Shown in pieces: positions 45,801-54,155 of a DNA stretch of 64,000 bases. The notes under the pieces were generated by a model, which made no database searches, was not told the origin of the DNA, and worked only from the letters and a program-made list of their open reading frames with translations. This stretch comes from Anastrepha obliqua. Taxonomy: Eukaryota; Arthropoda; Insecta; Diptera; Tephritidae. The stretch's first letter is position 1. Every line of letters begins with the position of its first letter. The stretch spans positions 101,315,784 to 101,379,783 of the forward strand of contig NC_072893.1 in the NCBI RefSeq assembly GCF_027943255.1. Direction: 5' to 3'. The position numbers and the translations under genes are program-made.

Positions 45801-48800
45801 AGGTCGTTGGTTCGAATCTCGGTGAAAGCAAAATTAATAAAAACATTTTTCTAATAGCGGTCGCCCTCGGCAGGCAATGACAAACCTCCGAGTGTATTTC
45901 TGCCATGAAAAAGCTCCTCATAAAAATATCTGCCGTTCGGAGTCGGCTTGAAACTGTAGGTCCCTCCATTTGTGGAACAACATCAAGACCCATACCACAA
46001 ATAGGAGGAGGAGCTCGGCCAAACACCTAACAGAAGTGTACGCGCCAATTATTTATTGCTTTTTTTTTAGTTACCTCATCTTTTCAGGCACGTGAAAATT
46101 CTCAAAATAATAATTGGACAACTAAGTGAAGATCAATCACTGAGCTAAACGGATGTAATTTATGGTTGGTGAAAGAAACTGTTAAAAATTTGACAATATA
46201 GTAAAATTGTATCTTATTGAAAGCGTTTGCTGTACTACCTACACAGCACAAAATTCTAATACGAATTCATTAAAGGTGGTGGCACCGCACTAACCAGAAT
46301 GTTTTGTACATTAGAATGTCATTACAAAAGAAAAAGAAAAGAACGGATAGCCGAAATTCAGTTGGAGCTGGAAGCATTCGAATGGAACGGCTTGTCGTCA
46401 TTTTATTTTATGCTGACATTCGTGAGGATTTTACTATCTACTATACCAAGGCGCATTTTCTTGTCACGGCATCATCGACTATTTGGACATATAGCAGCAC
46501 ACTTAACACGCGACACTTCGTTTTTATTAGTTTGTTTAGTTTGAAAATCACAATATTACCAAGCCATTCACTGATTATTTCTAAACAAGTAACTTCTTTT
46601 CCTTTTGTTTGTTTATTTCAAAATCACGAAAAATAAAGTAATGGTTTTCGGAAGGCATCACTGTCAATTCCGTATATTCCCAGTGGATCTCTTTAATTTC
46701 TGGAAAAATCTTCTCTTTCAAAATACTACATTTTAAAATATGGTATATTTTTTCGAACACCGTTTAGCCGTTCAAGTCTAAATTAAAAATATCTATTTTT
46801 TCTGGACTATGCGCTCGTACTGAGATCGATATCCTCTAGTTGCTAGTATCTTAGTTTAAGGTTTATTTAATTACAACTTAATTATAAAACTAAACTGATA
46901 ATAATAATAATAATAATCTACTGTTACGAACCGCAAGCAGGTACTCCGAAAAGGGGTTCCTGTTATAGGGGCGATTTTCGGAGCTAAGTAAATGTTGAAA
47001 ATGAATTTGAAAATACCACTGACATGAACGTTATATACGAGAATGTATGTATACATTTATATATTTGTATGCATGTTTATGTATCTGTACATATCTTTAT
47101 TAGATATGGATCTGACAATCGTTCTGGATGCGGCCGGCCTTCGATAGTCCCATTATTGACATTATTTCAATTTTTTTGGTTGGTGTTCTTAAAAAATTTT
47201 AGGTTGGACTTAAATTCAAATGGAAAGGAATTCCAATATGGGTGTGGATATCATTGACATGTACATCCTTAAATAGGCCGAGATCTTCCTCCAATTGGTT
47301 TGATGTGCGTTTAGATGTTGTTTCACTGCCTCCGAAAGGCAAATGGTTTTTATGAGAGGTTTTCTCATGGCAGATATGCACTTGAGAGGCCACCACTTTT
47401 AGGAAAAATTGTTTCTACACATACATATTTTGGTATTTCTTGTCAGCTTTGGATCCGCGTCAACCGATTGGCAGTCACGGAAAAAACCATAACCAAACCG
47501 GCGGCCACCAAATACATTGTAATATTCTAAAACTCTTGAATCATAATAGCGAAGTGTGAAATTTGATAACATGTAAAATACATAAATAGTATAGTAATAG
47601 TAGGATGAAGTGAGTGTCTCCGAAAACAGAGAAATTAACTACTTTTTATCTATGGAAATACTTTTTCATGTGCAAATTAGTGTGGTTCTTAAAAACTCAA
47701 ATGGAAGTTTTTCTCAGTTTCACCCCCTCAATCGATAATAGTACGGTTAAAGGTATCCAATATAAATTTTTGTTCGGATTGGAGACTGTTAAGAGTGTCG
47801 CACATAGGAAAGTTCAGAGTATCTTACGAAGACTCAAAAATAAAGTCTAAATAATAACAAAACAAATAAAATATAAAAGTATGTAAAGCAGATGTTTTGG
47901 TAAAATTTGGGGACCACTGGAATTGGTACTATTTTAGGGAATAATACCGTGTAAAAAATTGCCTTTAAACAGGGAAGTTAGCGTTTTTTATCAGATTTAT
48001 ATACTCGTACAACTTGATCATAAAAACAAAGGATGCATGTTGAAAGTTGTCAAATACTGTAGAGAAAAATACACTAACATTACAAAGCAACCTTTATCGG
48101 AATCATTCGTGATTTAGCGTTAAAAAATTATTCCTGGCGAGTTGCTTAATTTAAACACTTAGACGGAAAAATATTAGAAAACATCATTATTTTTTTAATA
48201 TTCATTTATTTCTCATTTTTTGAGTCTCCATAGAGGGATCTGAACTTTGTCGGAACTAATATTTATATGTGACCTATTCGATTATATAGGGTGATCAATT
48301 AAGAGGAGTTTTTTTCATTTGCGTTTTTTTTACAGATCGCGCGCGAGTTGTGGCAAACTGTCATCGTGGATTTGTGGAACAGCGTTTGGCATTTCATCAT
48401 GGAAAGACTCACACCGCAACAACGTCTACAAATTGTTCAACTGTATTATGAAAATCAGCGTTCTGTGACAAGCCACTTGCCATACAGCTCGTGAAACAAT
48501 GACTTTATTGGGAAGTCATTTCGGAGAGCAGCTGATTTCACGTTTAGGACCTGTGAGTTGGCCACCAAGATCTTGTGATATCACACCTTTGGACTTTTTT
48601 CTTTGGGGATTCGCGAAGTCCAAGGTCTATGCTGATAAACCAGCTACGATTGAAGCTCTGGAAGCCAACATTACGCGTGATATTCACGACATACCAGTCG
48701 AAATGCTCGAACGAGTGATTGAAAATGGGCCTTCAGAATGGACCACCTTAAGCGTAGTTGCGGCCAACATTTGAATGAAGTCATATTCAAAAAGTAAATG

Positions 48801-49110
48801 TCAAAGAATGTCCTTTCAAATGATAAATAAAGGTTTTGAACATAATTTACATTTTTTTTTTTTTTTAACTATTGAAAAAAGCACCTCATGATTGATCACC
48901 CTATATAAGCTTTAGGAAACCTGATGTAAACATTTTCTTCCTACATTTGAGGACCATCCTAATGTACATAGATTCTGGAAAATACTGGATTTAATGAAAT
49001 ATTCAAATTCATATTATCTTTTATATTTACTTACGTGGCGATGAGGCGGAACCGATATGCTGAAGAGTTGAATAAAATATTGCTATTATCCAAATTAGTT
49101 TAGATTCCAT
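30737..49110 (-). CDS. dpr14: Dpr-family two-Ig cell-surface protein (best match dpr14), whole gene span
   Basis: Six coding exons on the minus strand: 49110-49035, 42612-42380, 36008-35795, 34757-34580, 31038-30902 and 30840-30737. All have GT-AG borders with compatible phases and no stop until TGA at 30737-30739; they sum to 942 nt, 313 aa. An N-terminal signal peptide (KLIWIIAIFYSTLQHIGSA) leads into an acidic linker. Ig1 follows with C94, W106 and C157, then Ig2 with C203, W217 and C263. The last residues (SPISIVVATLLATKICLR) are hydrophobic, fitting a GPI signal or membrane anchor. Dpr proteins bind DIP proteins to specify synaptic partners. The dpr14 name is from remembered sequence and the RpS6 neighbourhood; another Dpr is possible. 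Confidence 0.88.
30902..31038 (-). CDS. dpr14: dpr14 exon 5 (second half of Ig2)
   Basis: Encodes VKTDMLPGRALSRLYIANAN and RHDTGNYTCMLGNDI, with the DxGxYxC signature of an Ig domain. The donor is GTAAAT after 30902. Confidence 0.93.
31590..31649 (+). mobile_element. SINE 3' part, interrupted by a mariner
   Basis: CCACAAATAAGAGGAGAAGC through CACCCAAAAAGGATGTAAGC is the SINE 3' region. The mariner at 31650 inserted in its TA-rich tail. Confidence 0.75.
31650..32899 (+). mobile_element. Irritans-type mariner (DD34D), almost intact
   Basis: 1250 bp. Terminal inverted repeats TAGGTTGTCAAAAAAGTCTT at both ends, next to TA (31648-31649 and 32900-32901). The transposase frame runs from ATG 31799 to TAA 32822-32824, 341 residues apart from one stop, TAG at 32300-32302 (codon 168), where related mariners carry Trp. 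Catalytic residues: D153 in TGDEKW, then the HQDNARPH and APSDYHLF blocks, with 34 residues between the second and third Asp. The N-terminal HTH region (YYYDKGKNASHATNKICAVY) is complete. Read-through or repair apart, the copy cannot make full transposase. It lies in intron 4 of dpr14, antisense to the gene. Confidence 0.93.
33250..33400 (+). mobile_element. Mariner transposase remnant
   Basis: Contains AKPRLKTMLIVVFDV and, in another frame, GIIHCEYFPT, matching the middle block of DD34D mariners. Too short to place further. Confidence 0.5.
33401..33744 (+). other. Unrecognised sequence in dpr14 intron 4
   Basis: Two overlapping plus-strand frames stay open (for example HREWLDFAPRQQAG). I cannot match them to a family and they have no gene structure around them. 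Confidence 0.3.
33745..33800 (+). mobile_element. SINE fragment
   Basis: TTTTTTCTAATAGCGGTCGC and GGCAATGACAAACTTCC are central SINE words. Confidence 0.55.
34188..34464 (-). mobile_element. tRNA-derived SINE in dpr14 intron 4
   Basis: Runs from AGCAGCTTCTCCTCCTATTT to CCATTCGGTTACGGCGGCC, i.e. a minus-strand copy with an intact head and a lost 3' tail. Confidence 0.82.
34580..34757 (-). CDS. dpr14: dpr14 exon 4 (first half of Ig2)
   Basis: Encodes VPHVEILDERDSATPEKYYK, then STIELKCVISKIP and YITWRHG. It contains the first Cys and core Trp of Ig2. Donor GTAAGG. Confidence 0.93.
35270..35480 (+). mobile_element. LINE C-terminal fragment
   Basis: LRHGVFRKCLNRFGHDSSPN and VDHIVFQCLSYA give the Cys/His tail found after RNase H or RT in R1-type LINEs. 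It resembles 39470-39620. Confidence 0.6.
35795..36008 (-). CDS. dpr14: dpr14 exon 3 (Ig1)
   Basis: Encodes VSWMRRKGDDLALITFGRHT, then DWKLSIQYANEHDEGPYECQ and the link SHPPLVLLVYLTVI. These are near-invariant Dpr Ig1 sequences. Phase 0 acceptor; donor GTAAGT. Confidence 0.95.
36880..37315 (+). mobile_element. Mariner relic (Hsmar/cecropia-like)
   Basis: YNGIAHHEFLLEGQTVNKSY and KRKDLWKNQ match the middle of mariner transposases. A 21-bp exact tandem repeat (unit CCGAATACCCTCCAACAGCCA) at about 37054-37095 disrupts the frame. The C-terminal part is frameshifted. Confidence 0.7.
37980..39800 (+). mobile_element. R1-type non-LTR retrotransposon, 5'-truncated and internally deleted
   Basis: RT frame with KSPGPDGVPNIAFKAA, LLLKPGKLPNDPSAHRLL and YCAVITLDIKNAFNSANW. 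Next comes a deletion removing the QG block, then GYADYIALVV, where the catalytic YADD has become YADY. After a frameshift the thumb and C-terminus follow (GVMIDSRMTFREQAVKVST; HGCFQYNLHRFGLSASPLCP). It lies in intron 2 of dpr14, antisense to the gene. Confidence 0.85.
40230..40760 (-). mobile_element. RTE/CR1-like LINE fragment
   Basis: Minus strand: LDYPDDIFFLSHSL (YADD box altered to YPDD), NMSKTKLMHMETT, NNVEQFTYLDSVLTQYDGTD and ISKARAAVFKLKKIW. These are the palm-thumb blocks of LINEs often labelled endonuclease-reverse transcriptase. Confidence 0.7.
40985..42165 (+). mobile_element. DD41D mariner relic split by a SINE
   Basis: Transposase starts at ATG 40996 (MERLAPQQRLQIV) and reaches HRALRPTYDVHNRPTERTIR before the SINE at 41185-41494. 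It then continues with IRRRSQQLDLSYGTTWVILL, an FFSDEAHFWFNGYVN block and CDITPLDFYLWGYVKSK, ending at TGA about 42082. Many stops and a deletion around the second catalytic Asp. It is related to, but not the same subfamily as, 9940-10558. Confidence 0.8.
41185..41494 (+). mobile_element. tRNA-derived SINE with perfect target-site duplication
   Basis: 310 bp. The head has a Pol III A-box-like TAGTCGAATGGG at 41195-41206; this copy has lost part of the B box. The body ends GGGTGTACGCGACAATTATA and a (TA)n tail. TAGATCACGTA flanks both sides (41174-41184 and 41495-41505), an 11-bp duplication as left by LINE-driven retrotransposition. It interrupts a DD41D mariner. Confidence 0.9.
42380..42612 (-). 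CDS. dpr14: dpr14 exon 2 (linker and start of Ig1)
   Basis: Encodes an acidic Ser/Thr-rich linker (DTPEDEESEITETTTHEPFP), then NVHLHCRVNDLQGKT with the first Ig1 Cys. Acceptor AATAG, donor GTGAGT. Confidence 0.92.
42895..43470 (+). mobile_element. LINE reverse-transcriptase fragment
   Basis: YFVDLKAAFDRVLLRLLIYK, TGVKQRCLLSPLLFTLYLNH and, after a frameshift, a piece around SEMKVFKGSGRLSQ. RT blocks are in order but stops interrupt them. Confidence 0.7.
43471..44039. other. dpr14 intron 1 sequence, LINE-derived in its left part
   Basis: MAFGKHLEARNTTVKVSINY and FLAKSFISLKSKWKL continue the preceding LINE until about 43600. The remainder is AT-rich without recognisable features. Confidence 0.4.
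44040..44660 (-). mobile_element. DD41D-like mariner relic
   Basis: Minus strand: GIGNVVAESPIHPQSVTV, SGFSIGGIVAPFFCENAISG and MDLDDLCFQQNGVTCHT. The second catalytic Asp has become Asn. It is heavily shifted elsewhere. Confidence 0.7.
45255..45485 (+). mobile_element. tRNA-derived SINE, 5'-truncated
   Basis: Starts ATTTACCATTCGGAATTC and runs through CCCCTCGGCAGGCAATGGCA and TCGGAGTCGGCTTGAAACTG to AATAGGAGGAGGAGCTCG. Confidence 0.8.
45745..46068 (+). mobile_element. tRNA-derived SINE, full length
   Basis: The best reference copy here. A box TAGCCGAATGGG at 45756-45767, B box GGTTCGAATCTCGG at 45809-45822, and a tail ending CGCGCCAATTATTTATTG plus a T run. Flanks AGTTACCTATCTTATA (45729-45744) and AGTTACCTCATCTTTT (46069-46084) look like a slightly diverged target duplication. 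It lies 270 bp after another copy. Confidence 0.88.
46085..47230. other. dpr14 intron 1, no recognised element
   Basis: AT-rich, with an ATA microsatellite near 46899-46918. Several short open frames are present but none resembles a protein I know. Confidence 0.4.
47240..47515 (-). repeat. Divergent SINE-like repeat
   Basis: TTGATGTGCGTTTAGATGTT, TTTTTATGAGAGGTTTTCTC and ATGGCAGATATGCACTTGAG follow the minus-strand order of the SINE but with many differences. It is an old copy or related subfamily. Confidence 0.5.
47516..48297. other. dpr14 intron 1, no recognised element
   Basis: Contains a 78-codon plus-strand frame at 47614-47850 of unknown significance, probably chance. Otherwise AT-rich. 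Confidence 0.35.
48298..48902 (+). mobile_element. DD41D mariner, internally deleted derivative, copy 2
   Basis: Ends AGGGTGATCAATTAAGAGGA / CATGATTGATCACCCT beside TA. The N-terminal codons (MERLTPQQRLQIVQLYYENQ) and the C-terminal third are fused at the same place as in 9940-10558, differing by a small indel. High similarity between the two copies points to recent mobilisation in trans. Confidence 0.85.
49035..49110 (-). CDS. dpr14: dpr14 exon 1 (signal peptide)
   Basis: ATG at 49110 begins MESKLIWIIAIFYSTLQHIG, a good signal peptide, ending at donor GTAAGT after 49035. TTTTTACAG directly before CAATGG suggests a 3' splice site two bases upstream of the ATG, so an untranslated exon probably lies beyond 49110. 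Confidence 0.85.
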
Positions 49111-49524
49111 TGCTGTAAAAAGCCAAAATCATTTTTATATTAAAATACTTACTATAAACTTATTATTGTGGAAATTTGTCGTAATTTAAGGAATTTTTAA
49201 TAGTGAACCCTGGAACAATTATATAAGGCAGAAAAAGGTTTATACATACAATTTTCAATAAATATTTACTAATAAATAATACTGCCGCTACCGGGAGAGT
49301 GACCACAGGCGACGTTAATAAAATTATGAAACTTGTGCAATTGTGAAACGATGTTTAAATTTATTGGAGCAATATTCAAATATTTCGAAAAGTCTCGACT
49401 GATAACCAGCAAATCACGAGGAAAAGTTTTATGATACGAATAATTGGACCGGGAAGAAGAATTATTATCAAATATAAGCTAAGGAATATGTACAAAAATA
49501 CCTATAGAAATAAAAATTAAAACC
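49111..49524. other. dpr14 5' flank
   Basis: AT-rich noncoding sequence. It may include a 5' untranslated intron or exon that I cannot delimit. Confidence 0.35.
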
Positions 49525-49700
49525 AGTTTTTAATAAGCAGTCGCTCCTCGTCAGGAAAAGGCAAATCTCCATGTGTATTTCTGTAAACCATCCGTTCTAA
49601 TGTTCGAAGGCGCCATGAAAGAGTCTGCCTCTCCATGTGTAGGAAAACTTTGAAATGGACACCATAAAGTATAGGAGAGGCTCGGTTGTATATACAGTAT
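49525..49700 (+). repeat. Divergent SINE copy
   Basis: GCAGTCGCTCCTCGTCAGGA, GTGTATTTCTGTAAACC and GGAGAGGCTCGGTTGTA resemble the body of the SINE at low identity. Confidence 0.45.
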
Positions 49701-49863
49701 TCCAATAAGGCGGCTCGAAATTGAACAAGCTATTAATAACATCGGGATTTGAAGATTTCTATTTATGTCTTTTCCAGGCAAGTGTATACAAAGGTACACA
49801 ACCTTGTTATTTTGGGGAATGTTATTCAAAGCGTGTTTGTCTTGAGTGTAAATGCCACATATA

Positions 49864-50233
49864 AAGGGTTTTTCAATTGGCGCGGGTTGATTTTGGCGCC
49901 CTGTGGCAGCCATTCTGTTTTGGTGACATCTGTCAAATCTTTTGCTTATTATTTAGTTGTTTTTTCCAAATCATCATGGCAAGTTACACGATTGAGCAGC
50001 ACGATCAAATGATACAACTTTATTATCAAAATGAGTGTTCATTAACGCAAACGTTGCGCGCATTGCGCCCATTTTTTGGTAGACGTGGTGGCCCTTCCAA
50101 TTTCTTATGGCCCATATTGAGCCATATGGACCTAGACGACATGTGGTTCCAGCAGGACGGCACTACGTGCCACACAGCAAACGCCATTTTATTCCATTTC
50201 AACATCTACCCGCCCTTATTGAAAAACCCTTTA
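49864..50233 (+). mobile_element. Mariner-derived MITE with complete ends
   Basis: Ends AAGGGTTTTTCAATTGGCGC / GCCCTTATTGAAAAACCCTT next to TA. It keeps a transposase start (MASYTIEQHDQMIQLYYQNE) joined in frame to MDLDDMWFQQDGTTCHTAN and little more. It is a severe deletion derivative of a DD41D-like mariner. Confidence 0.8.
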
Positions 50234-50257
50234 TAATATATATACAAGTATATATTT

Positions 50258-50555
50258 ATACCCCCATTTTGTGTGTTAGGCCGAGCTATTCCTCCTATTT
50301 GTGGCGTGCGTCTTGAAGTTGTTCCACAAATGGAGGGACCTACAGTTTCAAGCCGACACCGAACGACAGGTATTTTTTATGAGGAGCTGGTTCATGGCAG
50401 AAATACACCTGGAGGTTTGCCATTGCCTACCGAGGGGCGACCGCTGTTAGAAAAATGTTTTTCTTAATTTTGGTGATTGACCGAGATTCGAACCGACGTT
50501 CGCTCTGGGAATTCCGAATGGTAGTCACGCACCAACCCATTCGGCTACGGCGGCC
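50258..50555 (-). mobile_element. tRNA-derived SINE
   Basis: Minus-strand copy from CCGAGCTATTCCTCCTATTT to ATTCGGCTACGGCGGCC. The B box appears as CGAGATTCGAACC. It abuts a TA-rich stretch beside the preceding MITE. Confidence 0.85.
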
Positions 50556-50689
50556 TTTTCGGTACATTAGGAAAATATGCCAAATTTAGTAAAGCTTTGA
50601 AAGGTTTTGTGACTAGAAAAGTAGCATCTCTAGAGTAATGCGGTCATATCCACGTGATTTTTTGTGTGTTTTATATTTTTAGTTTCGAA

Positions 50690-50835
50690 CTATCTTGTTT
50701 GATGTGGCTTATCAATACACGCGGCCAATGATCCGAGTCGATGTTGGGCCCTCGGATCACACGTATATCTAAAACACTAGAAGCGTGCATTTCATCTATC
50801 GCAACATGATCGATCTGGTTTCGCATTTTGCGGTC
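50690..50835 (-). mobile_element. LINE endonuclease fragment
   Basis: Minus strand: [20 protein letters not shown], then [15 protein letters not shown]. These are the last two conserved blocks (catalytic Asp-His pair) of AP endonucleases in RTE-like LINEs. Confidence 0.65.
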
Positions 50836-50869
50836 AGAAAACACCTACGTAGCTTGGATTATTTTTTCA

Positions 50870-51145
50870 CTCTGGAATCTGGTGCTGCAGGCTACCAAAA
50901 AACGAGGACACCAACCAGCCGGGGAGAGGCACCTTCCCCGTTCCCCATCCCCTATCCTGGGATGCTTCGTCTTCTCACATTAGCTCGCTCTCAAACGGGA
51001 GTTCGGTATCTACTCAGAGGATACGTGGGCGAAAGTTGTGAGCGACTTAGGGGTTTGCCCCCGGGCAATCAGGGGTTTTTCCCCACTTGCGTGGACTTCT
51101 ACCCACAGGACCATCCTCCTCATTTAGATGCGACATAAATATTAT
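50870..51145 (+). other. GC-richer island with an open frame, unidentified
   Basis: The plus-strand frame 50785-51138 has no stop for 117 codons and a Pro/Arg-rich product (TPTSRGEAPSPFPIPYPG). Composition differs from the AT-rich surroundings. It could be a 5' part of a retroelement; no family recognised. Confidence 0.35.
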
Positions 51146-51231
51146 TTAGATCGGATTAAACCCACGCCCGTTTTTTATATGTCCGTTCTAATTTAGGTCT
51201 TCCTTCCTTATTTGTTAATAACATTTACCTA

Positions 51232-52135
51232 GAGGGTGGGTCATGTAAAATTTGCTTTTTGAATCGGCTATAAAAAAAAAACTAATCAATATTTTTTCAA
51301 ATTTTTTTTTTTTTATTTTGAAGATTGAATATTGTCATTTATGAATGAAAAATAATATCGTTCAAATGACTGCCACGACTGGATTTACAGTAGGCCATTC
51401 GATCAACCCAATTTTTAAGCACATTTTCGATTGTTTGGGCTCCAATTTCATGAATGGCAACTTCGATTTCGTGTTTTAAAGCATCAATCGTCTCTGGATG
51501 GTTCGCATACCATTTGTCCTTAACGGCTCCCCACAAAAAATAGTCCAACGGGCTCAAATCACAGCTCCGAGGCGGCCAATTGATATCGGTATTTCGGCTG
51601 ATTATTCGGTTTTCAAAAACGGTAGCCAAAAGTTCGAGTGTAACTTTGGCAGTGTGACAAGTTGCACCGTCCATGTTGCACCAAATGTCGTCCATGTCAT
51701 CCTCTTCAATTTTTGGAAACAAAAACAAACGTTGAGCATGTCACGGTAATGCTCGCCATTTACTGTAGCCGCGGCTCCTCGCTCATTTTCGAAAAAAATG
51801 GCCCGATGATGCCGCCAGACCAAAAACCGCACCAAACTGTGACTCGTTATGGATACATTTGCTTCTCTACAGTAACGAGTGGATTTTCTGAGCCCCAAAT
51901 CCTACAATTTTGCTTATTGACGTAGCCACCGATGTGAAAATCAGAAAAGAAGAAGAAGACTCACCACTTTGAAAATAGGTTTTCAATATTTCCCAATTTT
52001 GTTTAAGCGTATTGCGTCCCATTTCGTAAATGTCAAACCTTTAGGTAAATTATGAACACATTTGACATGTCATTTGTGTTACCATTCTCAAAAAAATAGG
52101 TGGTTCAAAAAGCAAACGCTATATGGCCCACCCTG
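51232..52135 (-). mobile_element. DD41D (rosa-like) mariner with both ends
   Basis: Inverted ends AGGGTGGGTCATGTAAAATT and the complement of CCACCCTGTA are flanked by TA. Minus-strand protein: [14 protein letters not shown] near the start, a frameshifted middle (FHIGGYVNKQNCRIWGSENP; VWCGFWSGGIIGPFFFENER), then [17 protein letters not shown] and [21 protein letters not shown] count 41 residues between catalytic Asp 2 and 3. The FQQDG box has changed to CNMDG. Part of the N-terminal half is deleted. Confidence 0.85.
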
Positions 52136-53314
52136 TACTTTGGATAAATTTCGATCACTATTAAAACGCTTCTTTTGGTTACAGCTGGCCTACATAAATC
52201 CTTGTTTGTTCAAGGGCTGTAGGCTTAATTCCATCATCCCGGAAATAAAGAAATTCCTGAAATTAAAATTGTTTCTACATGAAAAAGGAACATTCCAAAG
52301 TAAGGTGAGCAGTTTTCAAATATGTATAATAAGTACTTCCAATGAGGTCAACCATAAATGCTAACATTCTTCGGAATGTCAGATTATTCACAGATGACCT
52401 GTGCGCCTGAAGCGCTGTATATTTGTGTCTTCCACACAAAGATGAGTGCTGAAGAAAGAGCTAGTTTCTATATTATTAACTTTGTTTTCAACTTGAGAAC
52501 CGCCTTAGTTGAATCGTTGGCGAAGACTAGATAAAATCTGCCCCCAAATTTGATAATTGTGCAATAGCTCAACCAAAATGGCTGCTATCCACTGTCAAAG
52601 TTCAATCGCTCTTCATTTTTTGTCCACCGGTCGAGTTTAATGAGCCCGGATGAGATTATATTGTATTCCAATATAAATATCTGATGCTTTTAAGCCCTGT
52701 GACTCTGTTAATTTGTTTATTTCTATGCCTTCTGTAAAATCAACCAAATATGACAGCTGTAGCTATAGCTTTAGTGAAGAAACATCCAGCTAAATGTTTT
52801 TACATGTGTAAAAAGATGGCTTATCAGCTATGTTTTCAAAATATAATAAAAACCATCAAAGGCTTCGCTGAAAACATATGACTTCAATGCGACCAATCAC
52901 ATATTTTACGGACGAGCCGGAAGTGTGTAACGTACAAAATTATTGCCAATGTTATGGATGTAAATATGAATATAGATTTGAAATCGTCTCTTACTAAAAA
53001 ATTATGCGCAACTTTATTGAATTACCAAATCTTAAGGGTAAATTGAGGAAGGATGCTTTGATTACATAATTTCTTATGTTCCCTATGAATATGTCATTTA
53101 AGTTCAAACGTTTACAGTTTTCCGTCTGGATTTCTAATGACAATAAAAACAGCTAAATATTAGGGTCAAGCACTAAAACTCTGTGGACTAAATGTAGATG
53201 AACCATGTTTAGCTCTCGGCCAGTTATATGTTTGCGACAATGTGTAAATCAGAGGTGATTTATATTTTAATGTTTGTTTACAGTATTGCTCGTACAGGTT
53301 TGCTAGCGTTAATT
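52136..53314. other. Intergenic DNA, no gene recognised
   Basis: AT-rich. A plus-strand frame around 52180-52300 reads INPCLFKGCRLNSIIPEIKK before a GTGAGC donor-like site, but no matching exons were found. Confidence 0.35.
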
Positions 53315-53664
53315 ACTGATTATATTGTTTAAATAAAAAAAAAAAAAAAAATTCTTGTTCAATCCTCTCGAGAGCATAGGGCCTCGACAATACTCTTCCA
53401 TCGTACACGGTTCTGTGCTGATGTTTTTGCACCGTCCCATGAGATGTCGGCATCTGCTAGTTTGCGCAGTGTTTTTTGCTTGACCGCCATCTCTGCTCAC
53501 TTGCGGGTTCCAGTCCAGTGCCATTCGCGTGATGTTATCTGGTGGTTTTCTCAATGAGTGATTTATCCATTGCCACTTTCTGCGTTTGATTTGCCTAAGG
53601 ATGGGTTCATCGTTCCTTAATCTCCACAGTGCATCATTACTGATGGTGTTGGGCTAGAATATTG

Positions 53665-53872
53665 TGCAAATGATGGGGAGGCATTGTTGATGACAGATTC
53701 TAGGCTCTGTGTGATGGTGTTAGAGACCAGCCATGCTTCGCTTCTGTACAACAATACTGCCTACTGCCGATAGATACAAATGAAGCGGAGGCATTTGTTG
53801 ATGACGGATTGTAGCCTCTGTGTGATAGTGTTAGAGACCATCCATGATCCGCTTCTGTACAACAATACTGCC
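53665..53872 (-). repeat. 98-bp diverged direct repeat inside the RTE-like LINE
   Basis: 53665-53762 and 53775-53872 share GTTAGAGACCA, CTTCTGTACAACAATACTGC and most other positions. About ten differences show that the duplication is not recent or came from unequal exchange between copies. Confidence 0.75.
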
Positions 53873-54155
53873 TTTACGCATGAGCCGAATATTCATAGTT
53901 TAGTGCACCTGGAGATTTGCGAACTCTCCCATACTGTGTGCATTCGCCCTTTGTTAAGCCTGCAGTTGACATCTTCATCTGCTCCACCATCTACCGTGAT
54001 GATGCAGCCGAGGTAGCAGAAGCTTTCAACGAATTCCACCGGGCATCCGTCAACCAATATCTGCCTTGCGATGTTGTGGTTAACTCTCATGGCCTTGGTC
54101 TTGGCGATGTTGACCTCCAGTCGGACTGTGCGACTAGTTTGTCTGCTTTCGCTTG

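Noticed and set aside
45745..45830. Possible tRNA gene at the SINE head
   Set aside because: A and B boxes are present but the cloverleaf stems are not, and the same head recurs in many dispersed copies with a 240-bp body.
46299..46636. Two overlapping plus-strand frames of 81 and 110 codons
   Set aside because: Lys/Ser/Thr-rich low-complexity products without homology, inside a dpr14 intron.
52062..52364. Possible exon of an unknown gene (100-codon frame with a GTGAGC donor-like site)
   Set aside because: It begins inside a mariner end and no partner exon could be found.
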